From a bacterium M00.F.Ca.ET.205.01.1.1 (lineage in GTDB: Bacteria > Pseudomonadota > Alphaproteobacteria > Rhizobiales > Rhizobiaceae): 64,000 nt of DNA. The stretch spans positions 62,001-126,000 of the forward strand of contig SRUQ01000006.1 of NCBI GenBank assembly GCA_004791255.1. The letters run 5' to 3'. The notes under the pieces are model-generated. The model searched no databases, was not told where the DNA came from, and saw only the letters and a list, made by a program, of their open reading frames with translations. The position numbers and the translations under genes are program-made. The stretch's first letter is position 1. Every line of letters begins with the position of its first letter. Of this stretch, positions 7,206 through 15,364 are shown in pieces.

Positions 7206-8231
7206 TCAATCCTGGTGCAAGATGAATTCCAGGTAAAGGTTGCGCTGCAGGATCGAGTGGTTGTCGTCGGAGATCAGCGAGACCATCAGGGCACCGTCGT
7301 CGCGGGTCCAGACGTCGAGCCCTTCCATATTGTCGATCTGGTAGCCCATGTCGGCATCCAGCAGCACCGGTCCGTCGGCGACGGCGTCCTTCTCGACGCT
7401 CTCGCCATAGATGCGCCGAAGCCGCATTCTGATGCCGTTCGCCATCGAGAAGCTGCGTTCCAGGAGCAACAGGTCGCCATCCGGCAGGAAGGCACCGTCG
7501 GTGATATCGAAATCGCCATTGCGCTTGACGGTGAAGATGCCCTTGTGCGGCCCTTCGATGATGGCGGCATAGATGTTGCCTGATTTGTCGAGGCTCTTTT
7601 CCGACACCACGACCAGCCCGCCCTGATGCTGGCCATTGACATTGGCACGGGTCACGGTCTCGAAGCCGCGGTTCTGCCTGAGCTCGCGCGCCGGCACCAG
7701 GAAATCCAGCTGCTTGAACGGCGCCTTCATATGCGCGGGATCGATGCGGAACTGGGCGATGCGATGGCTGCGCTCGAAACCGACGGTGGCGACACCATCC
7801 TTGACGTCGAGGCCCTCGGCATCGACCAGCCACTTCTCGTCGATCGGCTGACCGGTTTGATCGACCATCTGCTCCATGCGGAAATTCTGGATGCCGAGAG
7901 GCCGCTTGTCGGCGTCGCGGACCACTGTGCCGAAGAACCAGAAGCCGGTGTCGGCGACGCCGATGAAGTCGCCGCCTGGCTTCAGGAAACGAAAGGCCGA
8001 CAGCGCGCCGAAATCGCGCATCGGCGAGATCATCTCCAGTCCGCCGACGAATTCGAGCGGGCCGAACTGTTTGTCATCATGGCCAATGCGAAACTGGGTA
8101 ATCGGTCTTGCCGAGACCTCGGCCGTCTCGACCGAAGTCGGGCCGGCGGCAAACGACGGCACCGCGACCGCGCCCACCAGCATGCAGGCAGCGAAAAGCG
8201 TCCGCCGGAAGCTGCCGCGCGACAAGATCAT
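7206..8231 (-). CDS. Esterase-like activity of phytase family protein
   Basis: The 341-residue product has an N-terminal signal peptide (ending near PSFAA, residue 29) and a beta-propeller-like domain of the phytase-like esterase family: FVGGLEMISPMRDFGALSAF, GDFIGVADTGFWFFG and WLVDAEGLDVKDG are visible. Family members are periplasmic or secreted; substrate unknown. The ATG at 8231 overlaps the TGA of cobT (ATGA), so it is translationally coupled to the cobaltochelatase gene, although a role in cobalamin synthesis is not evident. Confidence 0.83.
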   Translation of the reverse strand: MILSRGSFRRTLFAACMLVGAVAVPSFAAGPTSVETAEVSARPITQFRIGHDDKQFGPLEFVGGLEMISPMRDFGALSAFRFLKPGGDFIGVADTGFWFFGTVVRDADKRPLGIQNFRMEQMVDQTGQPIDEKWLVDAEGLDVKDGVATVGFERSHRIAQFRIDPAHMKAPFKQLDFLVPARELRQNRGFETVTRANVNGQHQGGLVVVSEKSLDKSGNIYAAIIEGPHKGIFTVKRNGDFDITDGAFLPDGDLLLLERSFSMANGIRMRLRRIYGESVEKDAVADGPVLLDADMGYQIDNMEGLDVWTRDDGALMVSLISDDNHSILQRNLYLEFILHQD

Positions 8232-10126
8232 CCGGCGCGCCGCATGCCGCCGCGCCGCGTATCCTTCGCGCTTTCCTCGGCAAACAGCGAGGCCAGCTGC
8301 TCGGTCATCGCGCCGGCCAGTTCCTCGGCATCGACGATGGTGACGGCGCGCCGGTAATAGCGGGTGACGTCATGGCCGATGCCGATGGCCAGCAGTTCGA
8401 CCGGCGAGCGTGTCTCGATCAGTTCGATCACGGCGCGCAGATGCCGCTCCAGATAATTGCCCGGATTGACCGACAGCGTCGAATCGTCGACCGGCGCGCC
8501 GTCCGAGATCATCATCAGAATCTTGCGCTGCTCGGGCCGGGCGATCAGCCGGTTGTGCGCCCACAGCAGCGCCTCGCCGTCGATGTTCTCCTTGAGCAGG
8601 CCTTCGCGCATCATCAGGCCGAGATTGCGCCGGGCCCGGCGCCACGGATGGTCGGCCGACTTGTAGATGATGTGGCGCAGATCGTTGAGGCGGCCGGGGT
8701 TCGGCGGCTTGCCATCCTTCAGCCACTTCTCGCGCGCCTGCCCGCCCTTCCAGGCCCGCGTCGTGAAGCCGAGGATCTCGACCGAAACGCCGCAGCGCTC
8801 CAGCGTGCGTGCCAGGATGTCGGCGCAGGTGGCGGCAACCGTGATCGGCCGGCCGCGCATCGAGCCCGAATTGTCGAGCACCAGCGTCACCACCGTGTCG
8901 CGGAACTTGGTGTCGCGCTCCTGCTTGAACGACAGTGGCTGCATCGGGTCGATGACCACGCGCACCAGCCGCGCCGGGTCGAGATAGCCCTCTTCGAGGT
9001 CGAAATCCCAGGACCGGTTCTGCTGCGCCATCAACCGGCGCTGCAACCGGTTGGCCAGCCGGCCGACGACGCCGGAGAGATTGGCGAGCTGCTTGTCGAG
9101 GAAGGCGCGCAGCCGGTCGAGCTCCTCTTCCTCGCAAAGCTCCTCGGCGCCGACCGTCTCGTCAAAGGCGGTGGAGAAGACCTTGTAGTCGATCTCCTTC
9201 GGCAGATTGGTGAAGGGATTGTCGTTGCGCCGCGCCTCGCCGGGTGTCTCGGCGTCGGCATCGTCGTCATCGGACAGATCGTCGGCGGTGGCGTCGGAGG
9301 CTTCGGTCTCCGCCGATTGCTCGTCGTCGGCGGATGCCTCGGCATCCTCGGACTGCGACTGCTCGGAGCCGGAATCGTCTTCGCCGCCCTCCTCGCTCTG
9401 TTCCTCGCCTTGCGGCTGGTTGTCGTCATTGTCCTCGGAGTCTTCGGTCTCCTGGTCGTCGCCGAGTTCCTCGGCCATTTCCATGGAGGCGAGCATCTCG
9501 CGCACGATGCGGGCGAAAGCCTGCTGGTCCTCGAGTTTGTCCGACAGGCCGTCGAGATCGGCCTTGGCCTTCTCCTCGACCCAGGGACGCCAGAGGTCGA
9601 CCAGCCGCTCGCCGCTCTTCGGGATGGCCCGGCCGGTCAGCTTTTCGCGCACCATCAGCGCCAGCGCTTCCTCGAGCGGCGCGTCGGCCTTGTCCTTGAC
9701 GTCGACGAGGTTGGCCTTGGCGTATTTATCCTCCAGCATCGAGCCGATATTGTCGGCGACGCCCTGCATGGCGCGGCTGCCGATCGCCTCGACGCGGGCC
9801 TGCTCGACCGCGTCGTAGATGGCGCGGGCAGCCTTGCCTTCCGGCGCCAGCTTGCTGTGGATGCGCACGTCGTGGCAGGCGCGCTTCAACGCCATGGAAT
9901 CGCCGAGCCCGCGGGTGATGGCGATGTCGGTCTTCGACGCCTTCTTCGGCAGTTCGGGAAGGCGCGCACGGCTTCCCGCCAGCGCCGGCCTGTCCTTGGC
10001 GAAGCCGACTTCCAGTTCCTTGTCGCCGGCGATGGCGCGCATGCAGACGGTGACGGCGCGCTTGAAGCTGTCGGCTTCAGACCCCGTTTTCGACTTGTTG
10101 CGCGTATTGTCGCCCGGACCCGCCAT
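8228..10126 (-). CDS. cobT: Cobaltochelatase subunit CobT
   Basis: CobT is a component of the aerobic CobN-CobS-CobT chelatase that inserts cobalt into hydrogenobyrinic acid a,c-diamide using ATP. The 632-residue length is typical. An N-terminal helical domain is followed by a long acidic Glu/Asp/Ser/Gln-rich linker (about residues 215-300) and a C-terminal von Willebrand A domain with the MIDAS sequence VTLVLDNSGSMRGRP. An AGGGAA site precedes the ATG. It follows cobS on the same strand after a 60-base gap holding a palindrome. Confidence 0.97.
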   Translation of the reverse strand: MAGPGDNTRNKSKTGSEADSFKRAVTVCMRAIAGDKELEVGFAKDRPALAGSRARLPELPKKASKTDIAITRGLGDSMALKRACHDVRIHSKLAPEGKAARAIYDAVEQARVEAIGSRAMQGVADNIGSMLEDKYAKANLVDVKDKADAPLEEALALMVREKLTGRAIPKSGERLVDLWRPWVEEKAKADLDGLSDKLEDQQAFARIVREMLASMEMAEELGDDQETEDSEDNDDNQPQGEEQSEEGGEDDSGSEQSQSEDAEASADDEQSAETEASDATADDLSDDDDADAETPGEARRNDNPFTNLPKEIDYKVFSTAFDETVGAEELCEEEELDRLRAFLDKQLANLSGVVGRLANRLQRRLMAQQNRSWDFDLEEGYLDPARLVRVVIDPMQPLSFKQERDTKFRDTVVTLVLDNSGSMRGRPITVAATCADILARTLERCGVSVEILGFTTRAWKGGQAREKWLKDGKPPNPGRLNDLRHIIYKSADHPWRRARRNLGLMMREGLLKENIDGEALLWAHNRLIARPEQRKILMMISDGAPVDDSTLSVNPGNYLERHLRAVIELIETRSPVELLAIGIGHDVTRYYRRAVTIVDAEELAGAMTEQLASLFAEESAKDTRRGGMRRAG

Positions 10127-10137
10127 TGATTATTCCC

Positions 10138-10186
10138 TGGAGCATGATGGTATCCGAAAGGCCTTCTGACCTTTCGGCATCAGCTC
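10138..10186. repeat. Palindromic repeat between cobS and cobT
   Basis: CCGAAAGG (10154-10161) and CCTTTCGG (10170-10177) form a perfect eight-base stem with an eight-base loop; flanking GAGC and GCTC extend it. The sequence resembles the other Rhizobiales palindromes in the window and may reduce readthrough between the two genes. Confidence 0.6.
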
Positions 10187-11173
10187 TTAGCCCAGCACCA
10201 CGTTGGCGGCGCTCTCCGGCAGATCCTGGCCGAAGGCGCGCTGGTAGAACTCGGCAACCACCGAGCGCTCCAGCTCATCGCACTTGTTGAGGAAGGTCAG
10301 CCGGAACGCCATGCCGATATCGCCGAAAATCTCGGCATTCTCGGCCCAGGTGATTACGGTACGCGGGCTCATCACCGTCGACAGATCGCCATTGATGAAG
10401 GCCGAACGCGTCATGTCGGCGACGCGCACCATCTTGTTGACGATGTCCTTGCCCTTGGCGTCGCGATAGTGCTTGGCCTTGGCCAGTACGATGTTCACCT
10501 CATTGTCGTGCGGCAGATAGTTCAGCGTGGTGACGATCGACCAGCGGTCCATCTGCGCCTGGTTGATCTGCTGGGTGCCGTGGTAGAGGCCGGTGGTGTC
10601 GCCGAGGCCGACCGTGTTGGCGGTCGAGAACAGCCGGAACGCTGGATGCGGACGGATGACCCGGCTCTGGTCGAGCAGCGTCAGGCGGCCCGACGATTCC
10701 AGCACGCGCTGGATGACGAACATCACGTCAGGACGGCCGGCGTCATACTCGTCGAAGCACAGCGCGACATTGTGCTGGTAGGCCCAGGGCAGGATGCCGT
10801 CGCGGAATTCGGTGATCTGCAACCCGTCCTTGACCACGATCGCGTCCTTGCCGACGAGATCGATACGGCTGACATGGCTGTCGAGGTTGACGCGCACGCA
10901 GGGCCAGTTGAGGCGGGCGGCGACCTGCTCGATATGGGTCGACTTGCCGGTGCCGTGGTAGCCCGACACCATGACGCGGCGGTTGTAGGCGAAGCCGGCC
11001 AGGATCGCCATCGTCGTGTTCTTGTCGAACAGATAGTCGGGATCGATGTCAGGCACATGTTCTGATGTCACCGAATAGGCCGGCACCACCATCTTGGAGT
11101 CGAAGCCGAATTTATCCTTCACCGACACTGTCGTGTCGGGCAGGTTGGCGATATCGCGATCGACCTTGTTCAT
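10187..11173 (-). CDS. cobS: Cobaltochelatase subunit CobS
   Basis: CobS is the AAA+ ATPase ring subunit that works with CobT to drive CobN in cobalt insertion. The protein has 328 residues when started at MNKVDRDIANLPDTTVSV (11173), matching the usual length. Walker A is GYHGTGKST near residue 77, Walker B ALCFDEYDAGRPD near 135, and sensor sequences ATANTVGLGDTTGLYHG-like follow (here STANTVGLGDTTGLY). An in-frame ATG at 11281 would add 36 atypical residues; GAGAG just before 11173 favours the shorter form. Confidence 0.96.
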   Translation of the reverse strand: MNKVDRDIANLPDTTVSVKDKFGFDSKMVVPAYSVTSEHVPDIDPDYLFDKNTTMAILAGFAYNRRVMVSGYHGTGKSTHIEQVAARLNWPCVRVNLDSHVSRIDLVGKDAIVVKDGLQITEFRDGILPWAYQHNVALCFDEYDAGRPDVMFVIQRVLESSGRLTLLDQSRVIRPHPAFRLFSTANTVGLGDTTGLYHGTQQINQAQMDRWSIVTTLNYLPHDNEVNIVLAKAKHYRDAKGKDIVNKMVRVADMTRSAFINGDLSTVMSPRTVITWAENAEIFGDIGMAFRLTFLNKCDELERSVVAEFYQRAFGQDLPESAANVVLG

Positions 11174-11296
11174 ATCTCTCAACGTCTCCACAAGCGAAAC
11201 ATCGCGTTTCGCCGGCAATCGATTTTGTTCGGGGGCGGTCTTAAAGCCTTTTCCAACCTTATGAAAGTTGGAAAACGACATGGACCGTAGGGTCGC

Positions 11297-11941
11297 TCAG
11301 CACAGGCCCGCCTGCTTGAGCACACGATAGGCCTGAAGCACATCGCGGAACCGGTCTTCCGAACCTCTGTCGCCACCATTCGCATCCGGATGGTGGAGTT
11401 TCACCAGTTCCTTATAGCGTGCCTTGATTTCCTTGCCAGTCGCCTTTGTATCAAGGCCAAGCGTTTCCAGCGCCTTGGCCTCAAGCGGCTTGGCCTTTCG
11501 CTGGCGCGCCTCACGCGGATCCTTCGGCCCCTTGAACAGGTCGAACGGGTCGCGCATGCGGTTGTAATAGCCGGCGCGGCCGGAGCGCATCTGCGCCATA
11601 TCGGGCGACGCCATACCGGGAGAGGAGCGCGTCGAGGCGCCGTTGACGCCCATCTTCCAGGTCGGCCGATGGCCTGTCATCGCTTCCTTCTGGAAGCGCG
11701 CCACCTCGGTGTCCGGCACGCCGGAGAAGTAGTTGAAGCCCTTGTTGTACTCGCGCACATGGTCGAAGCAGAAGTGGAAATACTCGCCCTCCTTCATGCG
11801 CCCGACCGGCGCGCGATGCGTACCCGCCTCCTTGCAGCCATCCCACTGGCAGATCGGCGCGTGCGACTTCAGCTCCGCATCCTTCTCCGGGCGGATGCGA
11901 ATCTTCTCGAAATATTTGGGATACGGCTTCATCTCACCCAT
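11297..11941 (-). CDS. J domain-containing protein (DnaJ-like co-chaperone)
   Basis: The 214-residue product has an N-terminal half with CQWDGCKEAGTHRAPVGR and HFCFDHVREYNKGFNYF, a rhizobial conserved region with possible metal-binding Cys/His. Its C-terminal J domain includes YKELVKLHHPDANGGD; the HPD triplet that stimulates Hsp70 ATPase is intact. The J domain sits at the C-terminus, unlike classical DnaJ. Orthologues usually lie next to cobS in rhizobia, as here. Its Hsp70 partner and client are unknown. Confidence 0.9.
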   Translation of the reverse strand: MGEMKPYPKYFEKIRIRPEKDAELKSHAPICQWDGCKEAGTHRAPVGRMKEGEYFHFCFDHVREYNKGFNYFSGVPDTEVARFQKEAMTGHRPTWKMGVNGASTRSSPGMASPDMAQMRSGRAGYYNRMRDPFDLFKGPKDPREARQRKAKPLEAKALETLGLDTKATGKEIKARYKELVKLHHPDANGGDRGSEDRFRDVLQAYRVLKQAGLC

Positions 11942-12096
11942 TTATGGGGCGTTCGCAGATGCGAAACAAGAATTGACATTTTCGCGATCATCGCCCTAAC
12001 CGCTGAATCGCGGCATAAAGCGGGCGACTGGCGGATTTTGTTGCGCGGTGAGAGCCAGGCTCACGCGCCAACCATATGTGGTGAAGGGAGACTGCG

Positions 12097-12399
12097 ATGT
12101 CCATACAGGCGACCATGGAAGACAAGCTCAACAAGGCGTTTGCACCGCAGCGGCTGGTCATCATCAATGAAAGCCATCTCCACGCCGGCCACCACCATCA
12201 TGGGTCGGACCATCACGGCACCTATGACGGTACCGGCGAGACGCATTTTCGCGTCCGCATCGTGTCGCCGAATTTCGCCGGCATGAGCCGCATCGACCGC
12301 CACCGCGCCGTCAACGAATTGCTGGCCGACGAGTTGAAGGCGGGCGTGCACGCGCTGGCGATCGAGCCGGCGGCTCCGGGCGAACAGACGCGCTGGTAG
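12097..12399 (+). CDS. BolA family protein
   Basis: The 100-residue product has the BolA fold signature: LVIINESHLHAGH, then a His-rich HHHHGSDHHG stretch, THFRVRIVSPNFAGMSRIDR and a final helix HRAVNELLADELKAGVHALAI. BolA proteins pair with monothiol glutaredoxins through [2Fe-2S] clusters and act in iron homeostasis or stress morphology. The GAAGGGAG site precedes the ATG at 12097. It is divergent from the J-domain gene, the usual rhizobial arrangement. The extra His cluster may increase metal binding. Confidence 0.92.
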   Translation: MSIQATMEDKLNKAFAPQRLVIINESHLHAGHHHHGSDHHGTYDGTGETHFRVRIVSPNFAGMSRIDRHRAVNELLADELKAGVHALAIEPAAPGEQTRW

Positions 12400-12423
12400 A
12401 AGCCAGCCAGCTGCCGAACCTGG

Positions 12424-13974
12424 TCAGATCACCGCTTCGATGAGGAACGGCCCGCGCCGCGACAGGGCGCTGTCCAGCAGCGCGTCGAAGCGCTCGCATG
12501 TGTCGGCGCGGGCCGCTTCCACGCCCATGCCGTTCGCCAGCGAAACCCAATCCAACGCCGGATTGTCGAGATCAAGCATGCGGCGCGCATTCTCGCCGAT
12601 CGCGTTCACCCCGACATTGCGCATCTCGCCATGCAGGATGGCGTAGGTGCGGTTGGAAAAGACGATCGTCACAACGTCGAGCTTTTCCCGCGCCTGCGTC
12701 CACAGCCCTTGCACCGTGTACATGCCGCTGCCGTCAGCCTCCAGATTGACCACCTTGCGGCCGGGACAGGCGATCGCCGCGCCGGTTGCCATCGGAATGC
12801 CGCCACCGATCGATCCACCCGTGCCCATCATGTAATCGTGCGGGGCGGCGAAGGCGGACAGCGCGAAGAAACGCCGCGCCGAGGTGACCGCTTCGTCGCA
12901 GACGATCGCATCCGCCGGCAACTTACGCGCGACGGAGAGCGCGATGGCATCCTCCGTCAGCCTGCCATTCGGCGTCGGCTCATCGGGAAAGGCATCGGCA
13001 ACCACCGTCCGTTGCGATGGTGTGCCGCCAAGTTCATCGCGAAGCGCTTCCAGCGCCGCATGCAGGTCGTCGCCATGGACGGCCAGCATCAGCACCTGGC
13101 AGCCCTCGCGCACGAGCCGTCCCGGCTTTCCCGGATAGGCGAAGAAGGCGACGGGCTCCCGCCCCCCGACCAGCACCAGGACGTCGATATCCCTCAGCAT
13201 CGCCGTCGCCGCATCGACCGGATAGGGAATGCGGGTCGGCGCAACGCGGCCACGCCCGCGCTGCATGCGCGCGATCAGCACCTCGCTGAACAGGCGGACA
13301 TCCCTGGCCGTCGAAATCTGGCCGGCGATTTCGAGCGCATCGGCGCGCGCCGCCCGTCCGCGAACGATCATGCCGACACGGCCAGGTGCGGCACGGATCG
13401 CGGCGGCCACCGCGCGCACGGCATCCATGTCGACCGCCGGCTGTGAAAGCACAACTTTGCCTGGCGAGGCCGGGCCAGCGCCGCCCCAGGCCGCGTCCGC
13501 CGGCAGGATGAGCGTGGTGACACCCGGCGGCGTCAGCGAGGCGCGAAAGGCTGCCTCCGTGGCCGGCTGGACATCGGCCGGCCCGTCGATGCGGCGCACC
13601 CAGTTCGACATCGGCGCCGCCAAGCCCTCTATGTCGCTGGTGAGCGGCGCATCGAGCGGCAGGTGATAGGACGCATGGTCGCCGACGATGTTGATCATCG
13701 GGGTCCCGGCGCGCCTTGCATTGTGCATGTTGGCGAGGCCATTGGCCAGGCCCGGACCGGTATGCAGCAGCGTCGCGGCGGGGCGATCGGTCATGCGCGC
13801 ATAGCCGTCGGCGGCGCCCGTCACCACGCCCTCGAACAGGCCGAGCACGCAGCGCATCTCAGGCTTGCGGTCCAGTGCGGCAACGAAATGCATTTCCGAG
13901 GTGCCGGGATTGGCGAAGCAGACCTTTACGTCATTGGCCAGCAGCACGTCGCACAGGATATCGGCGCCATTCAT
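12424..13974 (-). CDS. Thiamine diphosphate-dependent enzyme, acetolactate synthase large subunit-like
   Basis: The 516-residue product has the three domains of ThDP enzymes. The N-terminal Pyr domain holds FANPGTSEMHFVAAL with the catalytic Glu near residue 49, a central domain follows, and the C-terminal PP domain carries the ThDP motif GDG-like EADGSGMYTVQGLWTQAREK. It is shorter than IlvB and has no small-subunit gene beside it, so a role in branched-chain amino acid synthesis is doubtful; a decarboxylase or lyase is as likely. The start at 13974 has GGAGGAG upstream; an in-frame start at 13989 lacks one. Confidence 0.8.
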   Translation of the reverse strand: MNGADILCDVLLANDVKVCFANPGTSEMHFVAALDRKPEMRCVLGLFEGVVTGAADGYARMTDRPAATLLHTGPGLANGLANMHNARRAGTPMINIVGDHASYHLPLDAPLTSDIEGLAAPMSNWVRRIDGPADVQPATEAAFRASLTPPGVTTLILPADAAWGGAGPASPGKVVLSQPAVDMDAVRAVAAAIRAAPGRVGMIVRGRAARADALEIAGQISTARDVRLFSEVLIARMQRGRGRVAPTRIPYPVDAATAMLRDIDVLVLVGGREPVAFFAYPGKPGRLVREGCQVLMLAVHGDDLHAALEALRDELGGTPSQRTVVADAFPDEPTPNGRLTEDAIALSVARKLPADAIVCDEAVTSARRFFALSAFAAPHDYMMGTGGSIGGGIPMATGAAIACPGRKVVNLEADGSGMYTVQGLWTQAREKLDVVTIVFSNRTYAILHGEMRNVGVNAIGENARRMLDLDNPALDWVSLANGMGVEAARADTCERFDALLDSALSRRGPFLIEAVI

Positions 13975-14107
13975 GCAGTCTCCTCCCATGATTGGATATC
14001 AATTGCACCCGGGGAGGTACGCCCGGCAATATCCCGCCGCTGCTTTTGGCATGATCCAGTTCGCGGGATAGCCGGCCACGGGATTGTCGGGCCCCGATCG
14101 ACCGGGA

Positions 14108-14914
14108 TCAGCCGACCGTCGATTTCAGGAACGACAGCGCGGCGGCGGTCAGCGCATCGCCTTCCCTGCCGAAATCGCGGTTGATCGACATATGCGTATA
14201 GGCGCTGCCGTCGAACAGCGTCACCTTCGTGCCCGTGGCGCGCAGGCGCTCGGCAAAGGCCTTCGATTCCTCGCCACGGCCCGGCGCCCTGGAATAGGCG
14301 ATGAAGGTCGGCGGGTGCTTGCGGCCGTCGACATAGCTGGCCGGCGACAATGCCGCCCATTGCGACGGGTCGGAAAACACCCGCGCATAGGCCCGCACCA
14401 TGCCGCCATTCCTGGAAAGCGCCACAAGGTCATAGGCCCTGGTGTCGTCGAGCAGCAGCCCGGCGAGGCCGGCCAACCCGCCGCGCATGCCGGTCAGCGC
14501 AATCAGATGGCAGCCGGTGGAATGGCCCATGCCGACAATGCGGTTGGGATCGCCGCCATGTTCGGCGATGTTGGCCCTGATATAGGCGTAGGCTTTTTCG
14601 ACATCGCCGGCCTGGGTGGCGACATCGGCTTGCGGCAGCATGCGATAGTCGATGGAGACGAAACAGAATCCGTTGGCCAGCAGGAAGGCCGGCTTGTCGT
14701 TGACCTGGCTGCGTTTGCCGAGCCGCCAGGCGCCGCCATGGACGAAGAAAACGACCGGCAAGCCGCCCGCGTCCTCCGGTGCATAAATGTCGAGTTTGGC
14801 CGGTCCGTAGTCGAAGGTTTTTGGCGCGGGTTGGCGCTGTCGCCGCGCCGCCGATGCTCCCAATGGCAGTATCCCCGCCACGGAGGCCAGCATGAGGCTT
14901 CGTCGATCGATCAT
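14108..14914 (-). CDS. Alpha/beta hydrolase with Tat-like signal
   Basis: The 268-residue product begins MIDRRSLMLASVAGILPLGA, a twin-arginine-type signal. It then shows the carboxylesterase/HSL pattern: VVFFVHGGAW (oxyanion HGG) near residue 54, the nucleophile elbow GHSTG near 130, and a late His in AYTHMSINRD near 245. Export to the periplasm is inferred. The start at 14914 is chosen because it begins at the signal; the frame stays open upstream to 15166 without features. It may be cotranscribed with the ThDP enzyme 133 bases downstream. Confidence 0.85.
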   Translation of the reverse strand: MIDRRSLMLASVAGILPLGASAARRQRQPAPKTFDYGPAKLDIYAPEDAGGLPVVFFVHGGAWRLGKRSQVNDKPAFLLANGFCFVSIDYRMLPQADVATQAGDVEKAYAYIRANIAEHGGDPNRIVGMGHSTGCHLIALTGMRGGLAGLAGLLLDDTRAYDLVALSRNGGMVRAYARVFSDPSQWAALSPASYVDGRKHPPTFIAYSRAPGRGEESKAFAERLRATGTKVTLFDGSAYTHMSINRDFGREGDALTAAALSFLKSTVG

Positions 14915-15364
14915 TGTGGTCTCCCGGCCGTGCAGACCAACAGTGCTCGCGGGTTCCACGAGCGTCCAGTTAAGGATTGGTAACCCCGGAGGTCCGGCTC
15001 GGCGATCAACCATCGATCCGAACCTCGAATGCCACTCCAGCCTTTGGGACTCATCCGCTGTGGAGGAGGCCGGATCGACCGGCCTCGTCGAACTCGCATC
15101 AGGCGCAACTGTCGCCGCATCGGGCCTGTCAACGCGCTGCCTTGGCCGTTCAGTTGACGAAATCAATATCTACCCCTTGACGACCTCATCTGGCCATCAC
15201 CACCTAAGTATTGGGTGAGCATTCCGGCCACTTGGGTGGTGTCTCGGGTTTCAAATGCCAAATGCACGCGCTCTCCTTCATGTGAAGGGAACCACGATGC
15301 GTTCCGGCAGTTGAATATATGATGAGCCAGTTGGCAGCCGGAACGGCTCTGAGGGCAAAGCATC
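14915..15364. other. Intergenic region between hydrolase gene and prkA
   Basis: These 450 bases lie between divergent genes and hold no convincing coding region. Short frames on both strands lack ribosome sites and family features. The only candidate signal is a sigma-EcfG-like pair at 15288-15312, listed separately. An inverted pair around CACCTAAGTATTGGGTG (15201-15217) is short and of unknown meaning. Confidence 0.5.
15288..15312 (+). promoter_or_regulatory. Possible EcfG-type promoter for the prkA operon
   Basis: GGAAC (15288-15292) is followed after 16 bases by AGTT (15309-15312), three of four matches to the CGTT -10 of the alphaproteobacterial general stress sigma factor. The position, 53 bases before the prkA start, is suitable. 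The mismatch at the first -10 base makes this a weak call. Confidence 0.3.

Noticed and set aside
8108..10129. Very long open frame (673 codons) on the plus strand
   Set aside because: It lies fully antisense to cobT, whose domains are unmistakable; the frame is a by-product of high GC content and shows low-complexity Leu/Arg/Gly sequence.
10187..11280. Cobalamin riboswitch near cobS/cobT or the CobW-like gene
   Set aside because: No B12-box-like sequence was seen in the leaders of cobS (11174-11296) or of the carboxypeptidase-COG0523 pair (29313-29549).
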